This document shows positions 8,019-16,308 of a stretch of 34,690 nt of DNA, in pieces. Position numbers and translations under genes: made by a program. The stretch lies in assembly GCA_035532835.1 (NCBI GenBank), contig DATKQG010000104.1, positions 1 through 34,690 on the forward strand, written 5' to 3'. Source of the stretch: Candidatus Dormiibacterota bacterium. Lineage in GTDB: Bacteria; Vulcanimicrobiota; Vulcanimicrobiia; Vulcanimicrobiales; Vulcanimicrobiaceae. The notes beneath the pieces are model-generated. The model did not search any database and was not told the DNA's origin. It saw nothing but the letters and a program-made list of their open reading frames with translations. Position 1 is the stretch's first letter. The number at the start of each line of letters is the position of its first letter.

Positions 8019-9542
8019 GTGCAATGGCTCGCGCTCCTACTCTCGTTTATCGCGCTGGTTCCGTTGGACGACCGGCCCGTCACCGTGCAACTGCCGGTGA
8101 TGCTCGGCCGCATCGCGGGCGTGCCCGTGCGCGTTCCGCCGCGCCCCTTGCTGGGCCATTACTTGCACCCGGGCCAACCGGACCGCATCATCGCTTGGCT
8201 CAACGGGCCCCAGAACCGCGGCGCCGGCGCGATCGTTCTTTCGAGCGACATGCTCGTGTATGGCGGGCTGGTCGCTTCGCGCGTTCCCGATAGCGCGTCG
8301 TATCAGGACGGGTACTTTCGCTTACGCGCCTTGCGGCAGGTGCGCGCCACGCATCCGCATGCGTGGATTGCGGCGTTCGGCACCATCATGCGTTTGGCGC
8401 CCACCGGCGTTCCGGCGATCGGCTCCGCGGCCGGATTTTTCGCGGCGTATCCGACCTGGACGTACCTGCAGCAGTATGCGAACTTGCACGATCCGCCGTT
8501 ACCGCAAGAACGCGAACAAGCGGAAAAATTGCGCGCCGAGGCGGGCCCCGCGTTCGATGCGTACCTTGCCGCTCGCGCGCGCAACTATGCCGTGGATCGT
8601 ACGCTCATCGACACGGTCCCGGCGGGCGTGGTGAACCGGCTCGTGCTGGGGCAGGATGACGCGGGGCCGGTAGGGCTGCACGTCAAGGATGTCTACGGCC
8701 TAGAGCAAGCGGCGCAGGCGAGCGGCGCGGCCGGCCGGATCGCGATCGAACCGGGTGCCGACGAACTCGGCATGGTGCTCGTCGCGCACGCCCTCGCACG
8801 CCGCATCGGTTGGACACCGCGCGTAGCGGTGCGCTATTCCACGCCCCAGGGCGCGACCTATCAGGATCCGCTGGAGTTCGCGCCGATCGGGGTGACGATC
8901 GGGCACCTCATCGCGCTGTGCGGCGGACGGCTCGTCGAACGCGATCCCGACATCGTGCTCGACGTACGCGTTCCCGAAACGACGCAGGCGCTCGACGACG
9001 CGTTCGTTACCGAGATGCGCGCCGACCTCGCCGCGCACCGTCGGGTCGCGCTCGCGGACCTATCCTTTCTCGAACCCACCTATGCGTCGCAAGCGGCATT
9101 CGCGGCGCGCATCCTGCGCGACGGCATCGCTCGGCGACTCGAAGCCTACGCGGCCTGGAATACCGACGCGAATACGGTCGGAACGGCTCTGGCAGAAGCG
9201 GTTGCCGCCGGAGCCGGCCGGCGCTCCGGATCGTACGATGCGTTGGCGCATCGCGACTTTACGTTTATGCGTTTTCTCGACGACGATGCCTTCCATGCCG
9301 TCGTTCGCCCGCAACTCAACGCCGCGCTGGATGCGCAGGGTGTTACCGACCACACGTATCTCGTGCGCTCGGTGGCCGCGCAAAGTGAGGCATTGAACAA
9401 CGCGTTACTCTGGCAACAGGCGGTCATGCTGCTCCCGCAACTGTACCCCGACCATCACATTGCGTTCATGCGCATCACACTGCCCTGGAACCGAACCTTC
9501 GAAACGAAGATTCGCGTGCGATTGGCTCCGACTATTCCTTAG
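8019..9542 (+). CDS. DUF4127 family protein
   Basis: The protein has 507 aa and begins with a short hydrophobic stretch (MQWLALLLSFIALV) running straight into the family's hallmark PLDDRPVT. The stretch may be a signal peptide, but it also supplies the first beta strand of the domain. Further family-like segments are the VRVPPRPLLGHYLHPG loop, AGAIVLSSDMLVYGGLVASR, and an EPGADELGMVLVAHALARR segment with conserved acidic residues. Function of DUF4127 is not established. It starts 45 bases after murQ on the same strand, the last gene of this block, so a role in murein-sugar uptake or breakdown is a reasonable inference. Its stop codon (9540-9542) overlaps the stop of the convergent epimerase gene. 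Confidence 0.85.
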   Translation: MQWLALLLSFIALVPLDDRPVTVQLPVMLGRIAGVPVRVPPRPLLGHYLHPGQPDRIIAWLNGPQNRGAGAIVLSSDMLVYGGLVASRVPDSASYQDGYFRLRALRQVRATHPHAWIAAFGTIMRLAPTGVPAIGSAAGFFAAYPTWTYLQQYANLHDPPLPQEREQAEKLRAEAGPAFDAYLAARARNYAVDRTLIDTVPAGVVNRLVLGQDDAGPVGLHVKDVYGLEQAAQASGAAGRIAIEPGADELGMVLVAHALARRIGWTPRVAVRYSTPQGATYQDPLEFAPIGVTIGHLIALCGGRLVERDPDIVLDVRVPETTQALDDAFVTEMRADLAAHRRVALADLSFLEPTYASQAAFAARILRDGIARRLEAYAAWNTDANTVGTALAEAVAAGAGRRSGSYDALAHRDFTFMRFLDDDAFHAVVRPQLNAALDAQGVTDHTYLVRSVAAQSEALNNALLWQQAVMLLPQLYPDHHIAFMRITLPWNRTFETKIRVRLAPTIP

Positions 9543-9949
9543 CGTTCGTCAGCGTTCGTCGGCTGGCAGAGTTCGATCAACACGCCGCCGGTCGATTTCG
9601 GATGAAGGAACGCGATCGCGTTGCCGTGCGCCCCAGCGCGCGGATGCTCGTCTATGAGCCGCACGCCTTTCGCGCGCAGTTCGGCGAGCTTCGCTTCGAT
9701 ATCGTCCACGCGATACGCGGTGTGGTGGAGCTTGGTTGCGGCCTCGCCCCGAAATACCGCGATCGGCGAGCGTTCGTCCAACGGGCGCAGGAGTTCGATC
9801 GCGGAATCCCCCGCGGCCAAACCGACGGCTTCGACGCCTTGATCGAGAATCGTCTCGCGATAGAGCTGTTTGAAGCCGAGCGTCCGGACGTAGAGATCGA
9901 TGGTCGCCTCGAGGTCTTTCACCACGATGGCGATGTGATCGATGGTCAC
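9539..9949 (-). CDS. mce: Methylmalonyl-CoA epimerase
   Basis: The 136 aa protein is of the vicinal-oxygen-chelate (glyoxalase) fold and interconverts (S)- and (R)-methylmalonyl-CoA. It has the expected paired beta-alpha-beta-beta-beta modules and metal ligands: His5 in DHIAIVV, His75/76 in [11 protein letters not shown], and Glu126 in VLIELCQP. The [10 protein letters not shown] segment and the [12 protein letters not shown] ending are typical of the family. The frame is open further upstream, but that part is antisense-free mutase coding sequence in another frame, so the GTG at 9949, which makes a GTGA overlap with the mutase stop, is the likely start. It is the last gene of the minus-strand propionate block. 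Confidence 0.93.
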   Translation of the reverse strand: MTIDHIAIVVKDLEATIDLYVRTLGFKQLYRETILDQGVEAVGLAAGDSAIELLRPLDERSPIAVFRGEAATKLHHTAYRVDDIEAKLAELRAKGVRLIDEHPRAGAHGNAIAFLHPKSTGGVLIELCQPTNADER

Positions 9950-11526
9950 GCAATGGCCTCCTTGGCGCGATAGACACCAAATACGTCGCGCAGGACATTG
10001 CAGATTTCCCCGAGCGTCGCACCGGAGTCGACGGCTTCGAGAAAGTGCGGCATGAGGTTGTCGTGCCCGGCCGCCGCCGCGCGCACGGCGCTCAAACGCT
10101 CCGCAACGATGCGCTCGTCGCGATTGCGCCGGTAGTCGTGCAGGCGTTGCACCTGCTCTCGTTCCACCCGTTCGTCGATGCGTTGGAGCGGTATCCGTGC
10201 GCCCGAACCGGCCGCTTCGGCGAAGCGGTTGACGCCGACGACGACGGCTTCTCCGCGTTCGATCGCTTGCTGCGCGGCGTACGACGAATCGGCGATGCGC
10301 GTTTGCATCCACCCGCTCTCGATGGCCGCTATGCTGCCGCCCATCTCATCGATCTGCGCGATCAGCGCCGATGCACGTTCGACGAGATCGGCCGTGAGCG
10401 ATTCCACATAGTACGAACCGGCGAGCGGATCGACCACGTCGGTAACGCCGGATTCGTAGCCGATAATCTGCTGCGTGCGTAGCGCGACCTTCGCGCTTTC
10501 GGCGGTTGGCAGCGCGAGCGCTTCGTCTTTGCCGTTCGTGTGCAGCGATTGCGTCCCGCCCAGCACTGCGGCCAGCGCTTGAATGGTGACGCGCACGACG
10601 TTGTTATCGGGCTCCTGAGCCGTGAGCGTCGAACCGCCGGTCTGCGTGTGAAAACGCAGCATCTGCGAGCGCGGATCTTTACACCCGAACTCGTCGCGCG
10701 TGATACGGGCCCAGAGATAGCGAGCGGCGCGAAATTTCGCGACCTCTTCGAAGAAATCGTTATGCGCGTTCCAGAAAAACGAGAGGCGTGGGGCTATCGT
10801 GTCGAGGTCGATCCCGGCCGCCCGAGCGGCGCGCAAATACGATTTGGCGTTGGCCAGCGTAAAGGCGATCTCTTCCAGTGCCGTCGATCCGGCTTCGCGA
10901 ATGTGATAGCCCGAGATCGAGATCGTGTTCCATTGCGGCACCTCGCGCGCGCAATAGGCCATCACGTCGGTCACCAAGCGCATCGACGATTCGGGCGGAT
11001 AGATATACGTTCCGCGGGCGACGTACTCTTTGAGTACGTCGTTCTGAACGGTTCCGCCCAACGCCGCAAACGGAATCCCGCGCCTGCGCGCGACGGCGAG
11101 GAGCATCGCGAGCAGAATCGATGCCGGCGCGTTGATCGTCATCGAAACCGTTACGCGGTCGAGCGGAATGCCGTCGAGCAGCGTTTCCATGTCGCCGATC
11201 GCATCGATCGCGACGCCGACTTTGCCGACTTCACCGCGCGATTGCGGTGCGTCGGAATCGTAGCCGAGTTGCGTCGGCAGATCGAACGCCACCGAAAGTC
11301 CGGTCGTGCCGTGCTCGAGGAGATAGCGGTACCGCGCGTTCGATTCGGCGGCGGTTGCGAACCCCGCGTATTGGCGCATCGTCCACAGCCGTCCCCGGTA
11401 CATATCCTTGCGGATACCTCGCCCGTAGGGGAATCGTCCGGGTTCGCCCAGATCTAAGTGCGGCCGATCCTCGGCTGTATACACGGGTTCCAGCGGAATG
11501 CCGCTGGCGTTGAGATCGCGGGCCAT
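9946..11526 (-). CDS. mcmA: Methylmalonyl-CoA mutase, large subunit without B12-binding domain
   Basis: The 526 aa protein is the substrate-binding TIM-barrel part of adenosylcobalamin-dependent methylmalonyl-CoA mutase, which makes succinyl-CoA. Typical segments are [20 protein letters not shown] (about 44-63), [17 protein letters not shown] (76-92), RGTYIYPPE (171-179), [11 protein letters not shown] (203-213) and [20 protein letters not shown]. Tyr53, Arg171, Tyr207 and His208 align with Tyr89, Arg207, Tyr243 and His244 of the Propionibacterium enzyme, with identical Arg-to-Tyr spacing. That favours methylmalonyl-CoA over isobutyryl-CoA as substrate. The C-terminal cobalamin-binding domain is absent, so a separate small B12-binding subunit must be encoded elsewhere. 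No MeaB-type GTPase is nearby. It lies 47 bases downstream of the carboxylase gene. Confidence 0.93.
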   Translation of the reverse strand: MARDLNASGIPLEPVYTAEDRPHLDLGEPGRFPYGRGIRKDMYRGRLWTMRQYAGFATAAESNARYRYLLEHGTTGLSVAFDLPTQLGYDSDAPQSRGEVGKVGVAIDAIGDMETLLDGIPLDRVTVSMTINAPASILLAMLLAVARRRGIPFAALGGTVQNDVLKEYVARGTYIYPPESSMRLVTDVMAYCAREVPQWNTISISGYHIREAGSTALEEIAFTLANAKSYLRAARAAGIDLDTIAPRLSFFWNAHNDFFEEVAKFRAARYLWARITRDEFGCKDPRSQMLRFHTQTGGSTLTAQEPDNNVVRVTIQALAAVLGGTQSLHTNGKDEALALPTAESAKVALRTQQIIGYESGVTDVVDPLAGSYYVESLTADLVERASALIAQIDEMGGSIAAIESGWMQTRIADSSYAAQQAIERGEAVVVGVNRFAEAAGSGARIPLQRIDERVEREQVQRLHDYRRNRDERIVAERLSAVRAAAAGHDNLMPHFLEAVDSGATLGEICNVLRDVFGVYRAKEAIA

Positions 11527-11573
11527 ATCCGGTGGTTCGCTATCGCCACGGTTGCTACTTCGTTCCGAAGCGG

Positions 11574-13319
11574 TTAGGCAAGCGTCACCAGCGGCGCTCC
11601 GGCCTCCACCGTCTCGCCGGCCGCGACATGCACCGTTGCGGCGATTCCGGCGCGGTGGGCGCGGATCTCGTTCATCATCTTCATGGCCTCGACGACGGCG
11701 ACGACCTGTTGCTCTGCGATTTCTTGACCGGGCTCAACCCGCAATTCGATGACGGCGCCGTGCATGGGAGAGAGGATCGCGTTGCCGTGTGCGCTCGTCG
11801 AACGCTTGCCGGCCGCTCCGGCACGCGCGCTCCGGCGCGCACCGTTCGTGGCGCTACCGGTCGCGGGCCGGTCGATCACGCGGACGCGGTAGAGCCGGTC
11901 GTTGACTTCGACGCGTACCTCGTCGCTCGGCGGGGCGCCGCCTATCGACGGCGTGGGCGGCTCGGCGGTGGCCGATGGTGCGAGCGTCGCAGCGAACGGC
12001 TCGAGCGTTGCGGTACCGTAGCTCGCGTCGCGCACCGGGGCGTAATCGCAGAGCGCGCGCAGGAGCGCAAGCGTGGTGGGAACGCCGGTGATCACGTACT
12101 CGTCGATCGCGCGGGCAAGGCGCGCGATCGCCTGTTCGCGCGTCGGTGCCCAGACGATGAGCTTGGCGATCATCGAATCGTAGTCGGGAGTGATGGCATA
12201 TCCGGGATACGCCGCGGTATCGACGCGCACGCCGAGGCCCGCGGGCTCGCGATAGGCCGCGATCGTCCCGGGCGCCGGGCGGAAGTTCTGCGTTGGATCC
12301 TCCGCGTTGACGCGGCCTTCGATGGCCACCCCGCGGAAGGTGATGTCGGCTTGTGTGAAGCCCAACGGCTCGCCCGCCGCGACGCGAATCTGCTCGCGAA
12401 TCAAGTCGATGCCCGAAATCATCTCGCTCACCGTGTGCTCGACTTGAATGCGCGTGTTCATTTCGAGAAAATAGAACGCATCGCCGCTCACCAAACATTC
12501 GATCGTGCCGACCGAGTCGTAGCCGATCGCCTGCGCCGCGCGAATCCCCGCATCGCGGAGTTGAGCGATGACCGACGCCGGAATCTGCGCCGGCGCCTCC
12601 TCCCAGAGCTTTTGATGCCGCCGCTGGAGCGAGCAGTCGCGCTCTCCGACGTGAACCGTGTTGCCGTGCTTGTCGGCGAGAATCTGCAGTTCGATATGCT
12701 TGGGGTTGTCGAGATAGCGTTCGGCATAGATGGTGCCGTTCTTGAAATACGCCTCGGCCTCGCGTTTGGCGTTCGTAAACGCCGATTCGATGTCGTCCAG
12801 CGTACGGGCGACCTTGAGGCCTTTGCCGCCGCCTCCGCCCGAAGCTTTGAGGGCCAACGGCAATCCGAACTCTTTGGCCGCCGCGATCGCCTGGGCAACG
12901 TCCTCGATGGCGTGCGTTCCGCCCGGCACGAACGGCACGCTCGCCTTTTGCATGGCCTGGCGCGCGCGCAGCTTGTCGCCCATCGCATCGATCGCATCGG
13001 CGTGCGGGCCGATCCACGTCAACCCCTCCCCAACTACTCGACGCGCGAACGCGGCGTTTTCCGCGAGAAAGCCGTAGCCCGGATGAATCGCTTGCGCGCC
13101 GGAGCGTTTTGCGACGTCGATCAAACGATCGATGTTGAGATAGCTTTCGCTGGGCGCGGCCGCGCCGATAAGGTAGGCTTCGTCCGCCATGCGCACGTGC
13201 AGCGCGTCGCGGTCGATTTCGGAGTAGACGGCAACGCAGGCAATGCCCATCTCGCGAGCCGTGCGCAGGATGCGTACCGCTATTTCGCCACGATTGGCGA
13301 TGAGTATTTTGGAGAACAT
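11574..13319 (-). CDS. pccA: Propionyl/acyl-CoA carboxylase alpha subunit (biotin carboxylase plus BCCP)
   Basis: The protein has 581 aa from the ATG at 13319, where the family's [17 protein letters not shown] begins; the longer frame upstream adds unrelated residues. It carries an N-terminal biotin carboxylase with an ATP-grasp fold: the glycine-rich loop [10 protein letters not shown] at about 160-169 and the active-site [10 protein letters not shown] at 286-295. A low-complexity Ala/Ser/Arg linker follows at about 485-510. The C-terminal biotinyl domain has the EAMKM motif, with Lys547 as the biotin site. It carboxylates biotin with bicarbonate and ATP and passes it to the carboxyltransferase subunit. 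The matching beta subunit is at 17531-19084. A role in acetyl-CoA carboxylation as well cannot be excluded. Confidence 0.93.
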   Translation of the reverse strand: MFSKILIANRGEIAVRILRTAREMGIACVAVYSEIDRDALHVRMADEAYLIGAAAPSESYLNIDRLIDVAKRSGAQAIHPGYGFLAENAAFARRVVGEGLTWIGPHADAIDAMGDKLRARQAMQKASVPFVPGGTHAIEDVAQAIAAAKEFGLPLALKASGGGGGKGLKVARTLDDIESAFTNAKREAEAYFKNGTIYAERYLDNPKHIELQILADKHGNTVHVGERDCSLQRRHQKLWEEAPAQIPASVIAQLRDAGIRAAQAIGYDSVGTIECLVSGDAFYFLEMNTRIQVEHTVSEMISGIDLIREQIRVAAGEPLGFTQADITFRGVAIEGRVNAEDPTQNFRPAPGTIAAYREPAGLGVRVDTAAYPGYAITPDYDSMIAKLIVWAPTREQAIARLARAIDEYVITGVPTTLALLRALCDYAPVRDASYGTATLEPFAATLAPSATAEPPTPSIGGAPPSDEVRVEVNDRLYRVRVIDRPATGSATNGARRSARAGAAGKRSTSAHGNAILSPMHGAVIELRVEPGQEIAEQQVVAVVEAMKMMNEIRAHRAGIAATVHVAAGETVEAGAPLVTLA

Positions 13320-13335
13320 CGAGTGGTGTGGGCCC

Positions 13336-13530
13336 CTACCAGCGATTGGATGCGTGGGTGAACGTGCAGGCACGGATATCGTCGCGATCGGCGTCCGGCA
13401 GGCGCATCGCGAGTTTCCACGCGCTCCCGGTGGATGCCGGCGATCGGTCCGCCGGCACGTCGAACGTTGCCAAGACCGCGGCTATCGCGGCGATCTCGTC
13501 TTCGCCGGCCGGCCCGAGAACTTCGATCAC
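13336..13530 (-). CDS. Small acyl-CoA carboxylase epsilon-like subunit candidate
   Basis: This 64 aa frame begins with a GTG that forms a GTGA overlap with the fabI stop (13527-13530) and ends 16 bases before the carboxylase alpha start. It reads IEVLGPAGEDEIAAIAAVLATF, followed by a Pro/Ser-rich stretch, a lone Trp (AWKLAMRL), and a C-terminus ending in Trp. That layout (short strand, E-E-I-A-A-hydrophobic helix, Trp/Arg-rich tail) matches the small epsilon subunits that bind actinobacterial acyl-CoA carboxylase beta subunits. The position directly before the alpha gene supports it. Sequence similarity in such short proteins is weak, so the call is a candidate. Confidence 0.55.
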   Translation of the reverse strand: MIEVLGPAGEDEIAAIAAVLATFDVPADRSPASTGSAWKLAMRLPDADRDDIRACTFTHASNRW

Positions 13531-14312
13531 GAGTTGAAATCCGGCGGGTACATTCCCATCGCATGGTATCCCGCGTCGACGAAATGGACGTCGGCCGTGA
13601 TCGACCGCGAGAGGTCGGAGGCCAGATAGACGGCCGTATCGCCGACGTCGTCGGCGGTGATGTTGCGGCGAAGCGGTGCGACCTTCGGTACGACGTCGAG
13701 AATGCGAGAGAATCCGCCGACTTGACGGGAACTCGCGGTCTTGATCGGGCCGGCCGAGATCGCGTTGACGCGGATGCCGCGCTCGCCCAGATCGTACGCG
13801 AGGTAGCGGACGATCGATTCGAGGGCGGCTTTGGCGATGCCGGCGATATTGTAGTTGGGAACGATCTGCGTGGCACCGAGATAGGAGAGCGCCATCACCG
13901 ATGCGCCGTCGTTCATCCCTTCGCGTAGCGTATTGACCAGCGCGATCAGCGAGTAGGACGAAATGTCGAGCGCCGTCGTGAAGCCGTTTCGCGACGTGTC
14001 GTACACGCGGCCCGCGAGGTCTTCTTTATTGACGAAGGCGATCGAATGGACGAGCGCGTCGAGCTTGCCGAACGGCGCCAGGGCTTCACGCATCGCGGCT
14101 AGCGAAGCATCGTCGGAGACGTCGCAGGCGACGACCGGGCCTCCACCCAGCTCCGCCGCGAGTTTCTCCACTTCGTCCCGCACGCGTTCGCCCTGATAGG
14201 TAAAGGCGAGTTGCGCGCCATGCTCGTGCATGCGGCGGGCGATCCCGGTCGCGATCGACCAGCGATTGGCCACGCCCGTAATGAGGGCGCGTTTCCCTTC
14301 AAGTAGTTTCAC
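13527..14312 (-). CDS. fabI: Enoyl-[acyl-carrier-protein] reductase FabI
   Basis: The 261 aa protein is a short-chain dehydrogenase-type NADH-dependent enoyl-ACP reductase, the last step of each fatty acid elongation cycle. Motifs are ITGVANRWSIATGIA at 11-25 (the FabI-type nucleotide loop), SIAF at 90-93, ALSYLGAT at 141-148 with Tyr144, and the catalytic Tyr154-x6-Lys161 in PNYNIAGIAKAALE, followed by GPIKTASS. I chose the GTG at 14312 because the family starts at LLEGKRALITG; an ATG at 14333 would add seven residues. It heads the minus-strand block with the propionyl-CoA genes and lies 54 bases from the divergent telA start. FabI is the target of triclosan and isoniazid-type inhibitors. 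Confidence 0.94.
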   Translation of the reverse strand: MKLLEGKRALITGVANRWSIATGIARRMHEHGAQLAFTYQGERVRDEVEKLAAELGGGPVVACDVSDDASLAAMREALAPFGKLDALVHSIAFVNKEDLAGRVYDTSRNGFTTALDISSYSLIALVNTLREGMNDGASVMALSYLGATQIVPNYNIAGIAKAALESIVRYLAYDLGERGIRVNAISAGPIKTASSRQVGGFSRILDVVPKVAPLRRNITADDVGDTAVYLASDLSRSITADVHFVDAGYHAMGMYPPDFNS

Positions 14313-14366
14313 GCCGGTTAGATACCAGCGCAAGGGGCGGCGTCCTCTCGGGAGAAGGGCACCGGC

Positions 14367-15515
14367 ATGTCCGAGCAGCCATCGGCGAGCGACGAGCTCG
14401 CGCTTACACCACCCGAGCCGGTCGCGCCGGTATCGGCCGAATCCGCAGGCGCCCGCGTTCGACTCGAGCAGGGCGACGTCGCCTCGGCCGATGCGCGCGT
14501 AGCGGCTTTTGTCGACGACCTCGGGCGCCTGGATGTCGACGACGCGGCGTTTCGGGCAAAAATCGAGGCGGTCGAGGCGATCGGACGCGATGAAATTCGC
14601 GACGCCGGCGCCGCTTCGAACCGTCTCCTCGAACGGCCGTTGCGAGCGTTGCGCGAGGGTCCGATGGCGGCAAATTCAACTGTTGCCAAGAGTCTGGTCG
14701 ATCTGCGCAATACGGTCGAATCGCTCGACCCGTCAAAAAGAGGAAATCTCTTCGAACCGCGCCGTCTGCTGGGGTTGATTCCGTTCGGCAGCGCGTTGCG
14801 GAGCTATTTCGATGAGTATCAATCCGCCCAAGCCCACCTTGGTGCGATCGTGGATTCGCTCTATCGCGGGCGCGACGAATTGCTGCGCGATAATGCCGCA
14901 ATCGAAGAGCAGAAGGTCGCGATGTGGGAACAGATGCGCAAGCTGCAACTTGCGATCTATCTCTGCGCGCAACTCGATGCCGCACTCGAAGGGCGCATTG
15001 CCGGCTACGAGACCAGCGACCCGGCGCGGGCAAAGAAACTGCGCGAGGACGCGCTGTTCCCGCTGCGTCAGAAACGGACCGATCTGCTCACGCAGATGGC
15101 CGTGAACGTGCAGGGGTATCAAGCGCTCGACCTGATCAAGAAAAACAACGGCGAGTTGATCAAAGGCGTCGATCGCGCCACGTCCACGACGCTGGGCGCG
15201 CTGCGCACGGCCGTGGCGACGGCCCAGGCGTTGACCAATCAGAAGCTGGTCTTGAGCCAAATCTCCGCGCTGCAAAATACGACGAACTCCATGATCGAAT
15301 CGACGTCGAAGATGCTGGGCGAGCAGGGGGTTGCGATCTACCAGCAAGCGACCGCTCCTAGCGTCGATCTCGAGACGTTACATCGCGCGTTCGAACGGAT
15401 ATACGCAGCGATGGACGCGCTGGATGCGTATAAAGGGCGCGCCGCACAGAGCATGGAGCAGACGATCGACGCACTGACGACCGAGGTCGATGCGGCGAGG
15501 AAGCGTCTCACGTGA
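14367..15515 (+). CDS. TelA/toxic anion resistance family protein
   Basis: The 382 aa protein belongs to the TelA (KlaA) family associated with tellurite and other toxic anion resistance; its biochemical role is not established. It starts with an acidic, low-complexity tail (residues 1-50), then a mostly helical body with long heptad-like stretches. These include DDLGRLDVDDAAFRAKIEAV, PFGSALRSYFDEYQSAQAHL, and a C-terminal QKLVLSQISALQNTTNSMIESTSKML segment, which are typical of the family. A good ribosome binding site (GGGAGAAGGG) sits about 7 bases before the ATG. No signal peptide or membrane segment is present, so it is cytoplasmic. It ends in a GTGA overlap with the next gene, with which it is likely co-translated. 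Confidence 0.88.
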   Translation: MSEQPSASDELALTPPEPVAPVSAESAGARVRLEQGDVASADARVAAFVDDLGRLDVDDAAFRAKIEAVEAIGRDEIRDAGAASNRLLERPLRALREGPMAANSTVAKSLVDLRNTVESLDPSKRGNLFEPRRLLGLIPFGSALRSYFDEYQSAQAHLGAIVDSLYRGRDELLRDNAAIEEQKVAMWEQMRKLQLAIYLCAQLDAALEGRIAGYETSDPARAKKLREDALFPLRQKRTDLLTQMAVNVQGYQALDLIKKNNGELIKGVDRATSTTLGALRTAVATAQALTNQKLVLSQISALQNTTNSMIESTSKMLGEQGVAIYQQATAPSVDLETLHRAFERIYAAMDALDAYKGRAAQSMEQTIDALTTEVDAARKRLT

Positions 15516-16276
15516 AGATCCCGCCCGAGGCGGCGCAGATCGTCGAGCGGATACAGAACCTCCTCGATACCGCGCAATCGTACGGCCTGGATGCGCGCGA
15601 GGGGGAGGACGCCTACGCGTTGCGAGAGACCCGCAGCCGCTATCTTCCCGAGACGATCGCCGCCTACGAGGCGATTCCGCCCGCGCTGCGGAGCCTGCCG
15701 AAGGGGTCGCAGCCAAGCGCCGATGCCTTGCTGATCGAGCAACTCTCAATTTTGGAGCGTGCCTGCTCGCAGCAAGTCGAGCGTCTGGCCGAATCCGCGC
15801 GGAGCGCACTTTCGACGAATGGCCGTTTTTTGAGCGAGCGCCTGGGCTCGCTCGATGCGCTACCCGAGCCCGTCGCGGCACTACCGGATGCGCAGCCGCA
15901 CATCGCCCAACGCTTTTTGGATGCCATCGGGCGAGAGGCTCCCAAGCCCTCGGATCGTCTTGAATCGATCGCGCGAAGATTTGCGCTAGCTATCCCGCAT
16001 CTGGTCGAAATCGAACGCGGAGGCCTGTTCGGCCGCGGGCCCGTGCGACGCGTCGCGATCACCGTGCCGGTCGGGGCGGACCGCTATCGCTACACGCTCT
16101 CGGCAGACCCAAGCGGCGCCCTGGATGCCGCGTGCGCGAAGATCGTGCGAGGCGTCGCCATTCGTACCGAGGCGGTTGCATTGGACGAGTGGATACGAGC
16201 GCTGTTCGAGGATATCGAGGCGTTCGCTCGTACCCAAGCGGTACATACCGATGCGATCGGCGCGCTTTTGCGCTAG
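15512..16276 (+). CDS. TelA-linked hypothetical protein, 254 aa
   Basis: I do not recognise a named family. The protein has 254 aa, no signal peptide and no membrane segment, and is helical in the first half: IVERIQNLLDTAQSYGL, then SRYLPETIAAYEAIPPALR, then an EQLSILERACSQQVERLAES helix. The second half has an unrelated beta-rich stretch (PVRRVAITVPVGADRYRYTLSADPSG, residues about 183-209) and a final helix. It is coupled to telA by a four-base overlap, so the two products probably work together. In many genomes TelA is accompanied by an XpaC-type protein; this could be a distant functional counterpart, but I see no motif that proves it. Confidence 0.7.
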   Translation: MKIPPEAAQIVERIQNLLDTAQSYGLDAREGEDAYALRETRSRYLPETIAAYEAIPPALRSLPKGSQPSADALLIEQLSILERACSQQVERLAESARSALSTNGRFLSERLGSLDALPEPVAALPDAQPHIAQRFLDAIGREAPKPSDRLESIARRFALAIPHLVEIERGGLFGRGPVRRVAITVPVGADRYRYTLSADPSGALDAACAKIVRGVAIRTEAVALDEWIRALFEDIEAFARTQAVHTDAIGALLR

Positions 16277-16308
16277 TTCGTGCGTTCGCGGATAGAGAGA
16301 TAGACGAG

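Noticed and set aside
10540-11457. Long plus-strand frame inside the mutase region
   Set aside because: It is antisense to the mutase and low-complexity Arg-rich; the mutase is beyond doubt.
11532-13361. Very long plus-strand open frame (over 600 codons)
   Set aside because: It is the antisense shadow of the biotin carboxylase gene; the minus-strand protein has all catalytic motifs.
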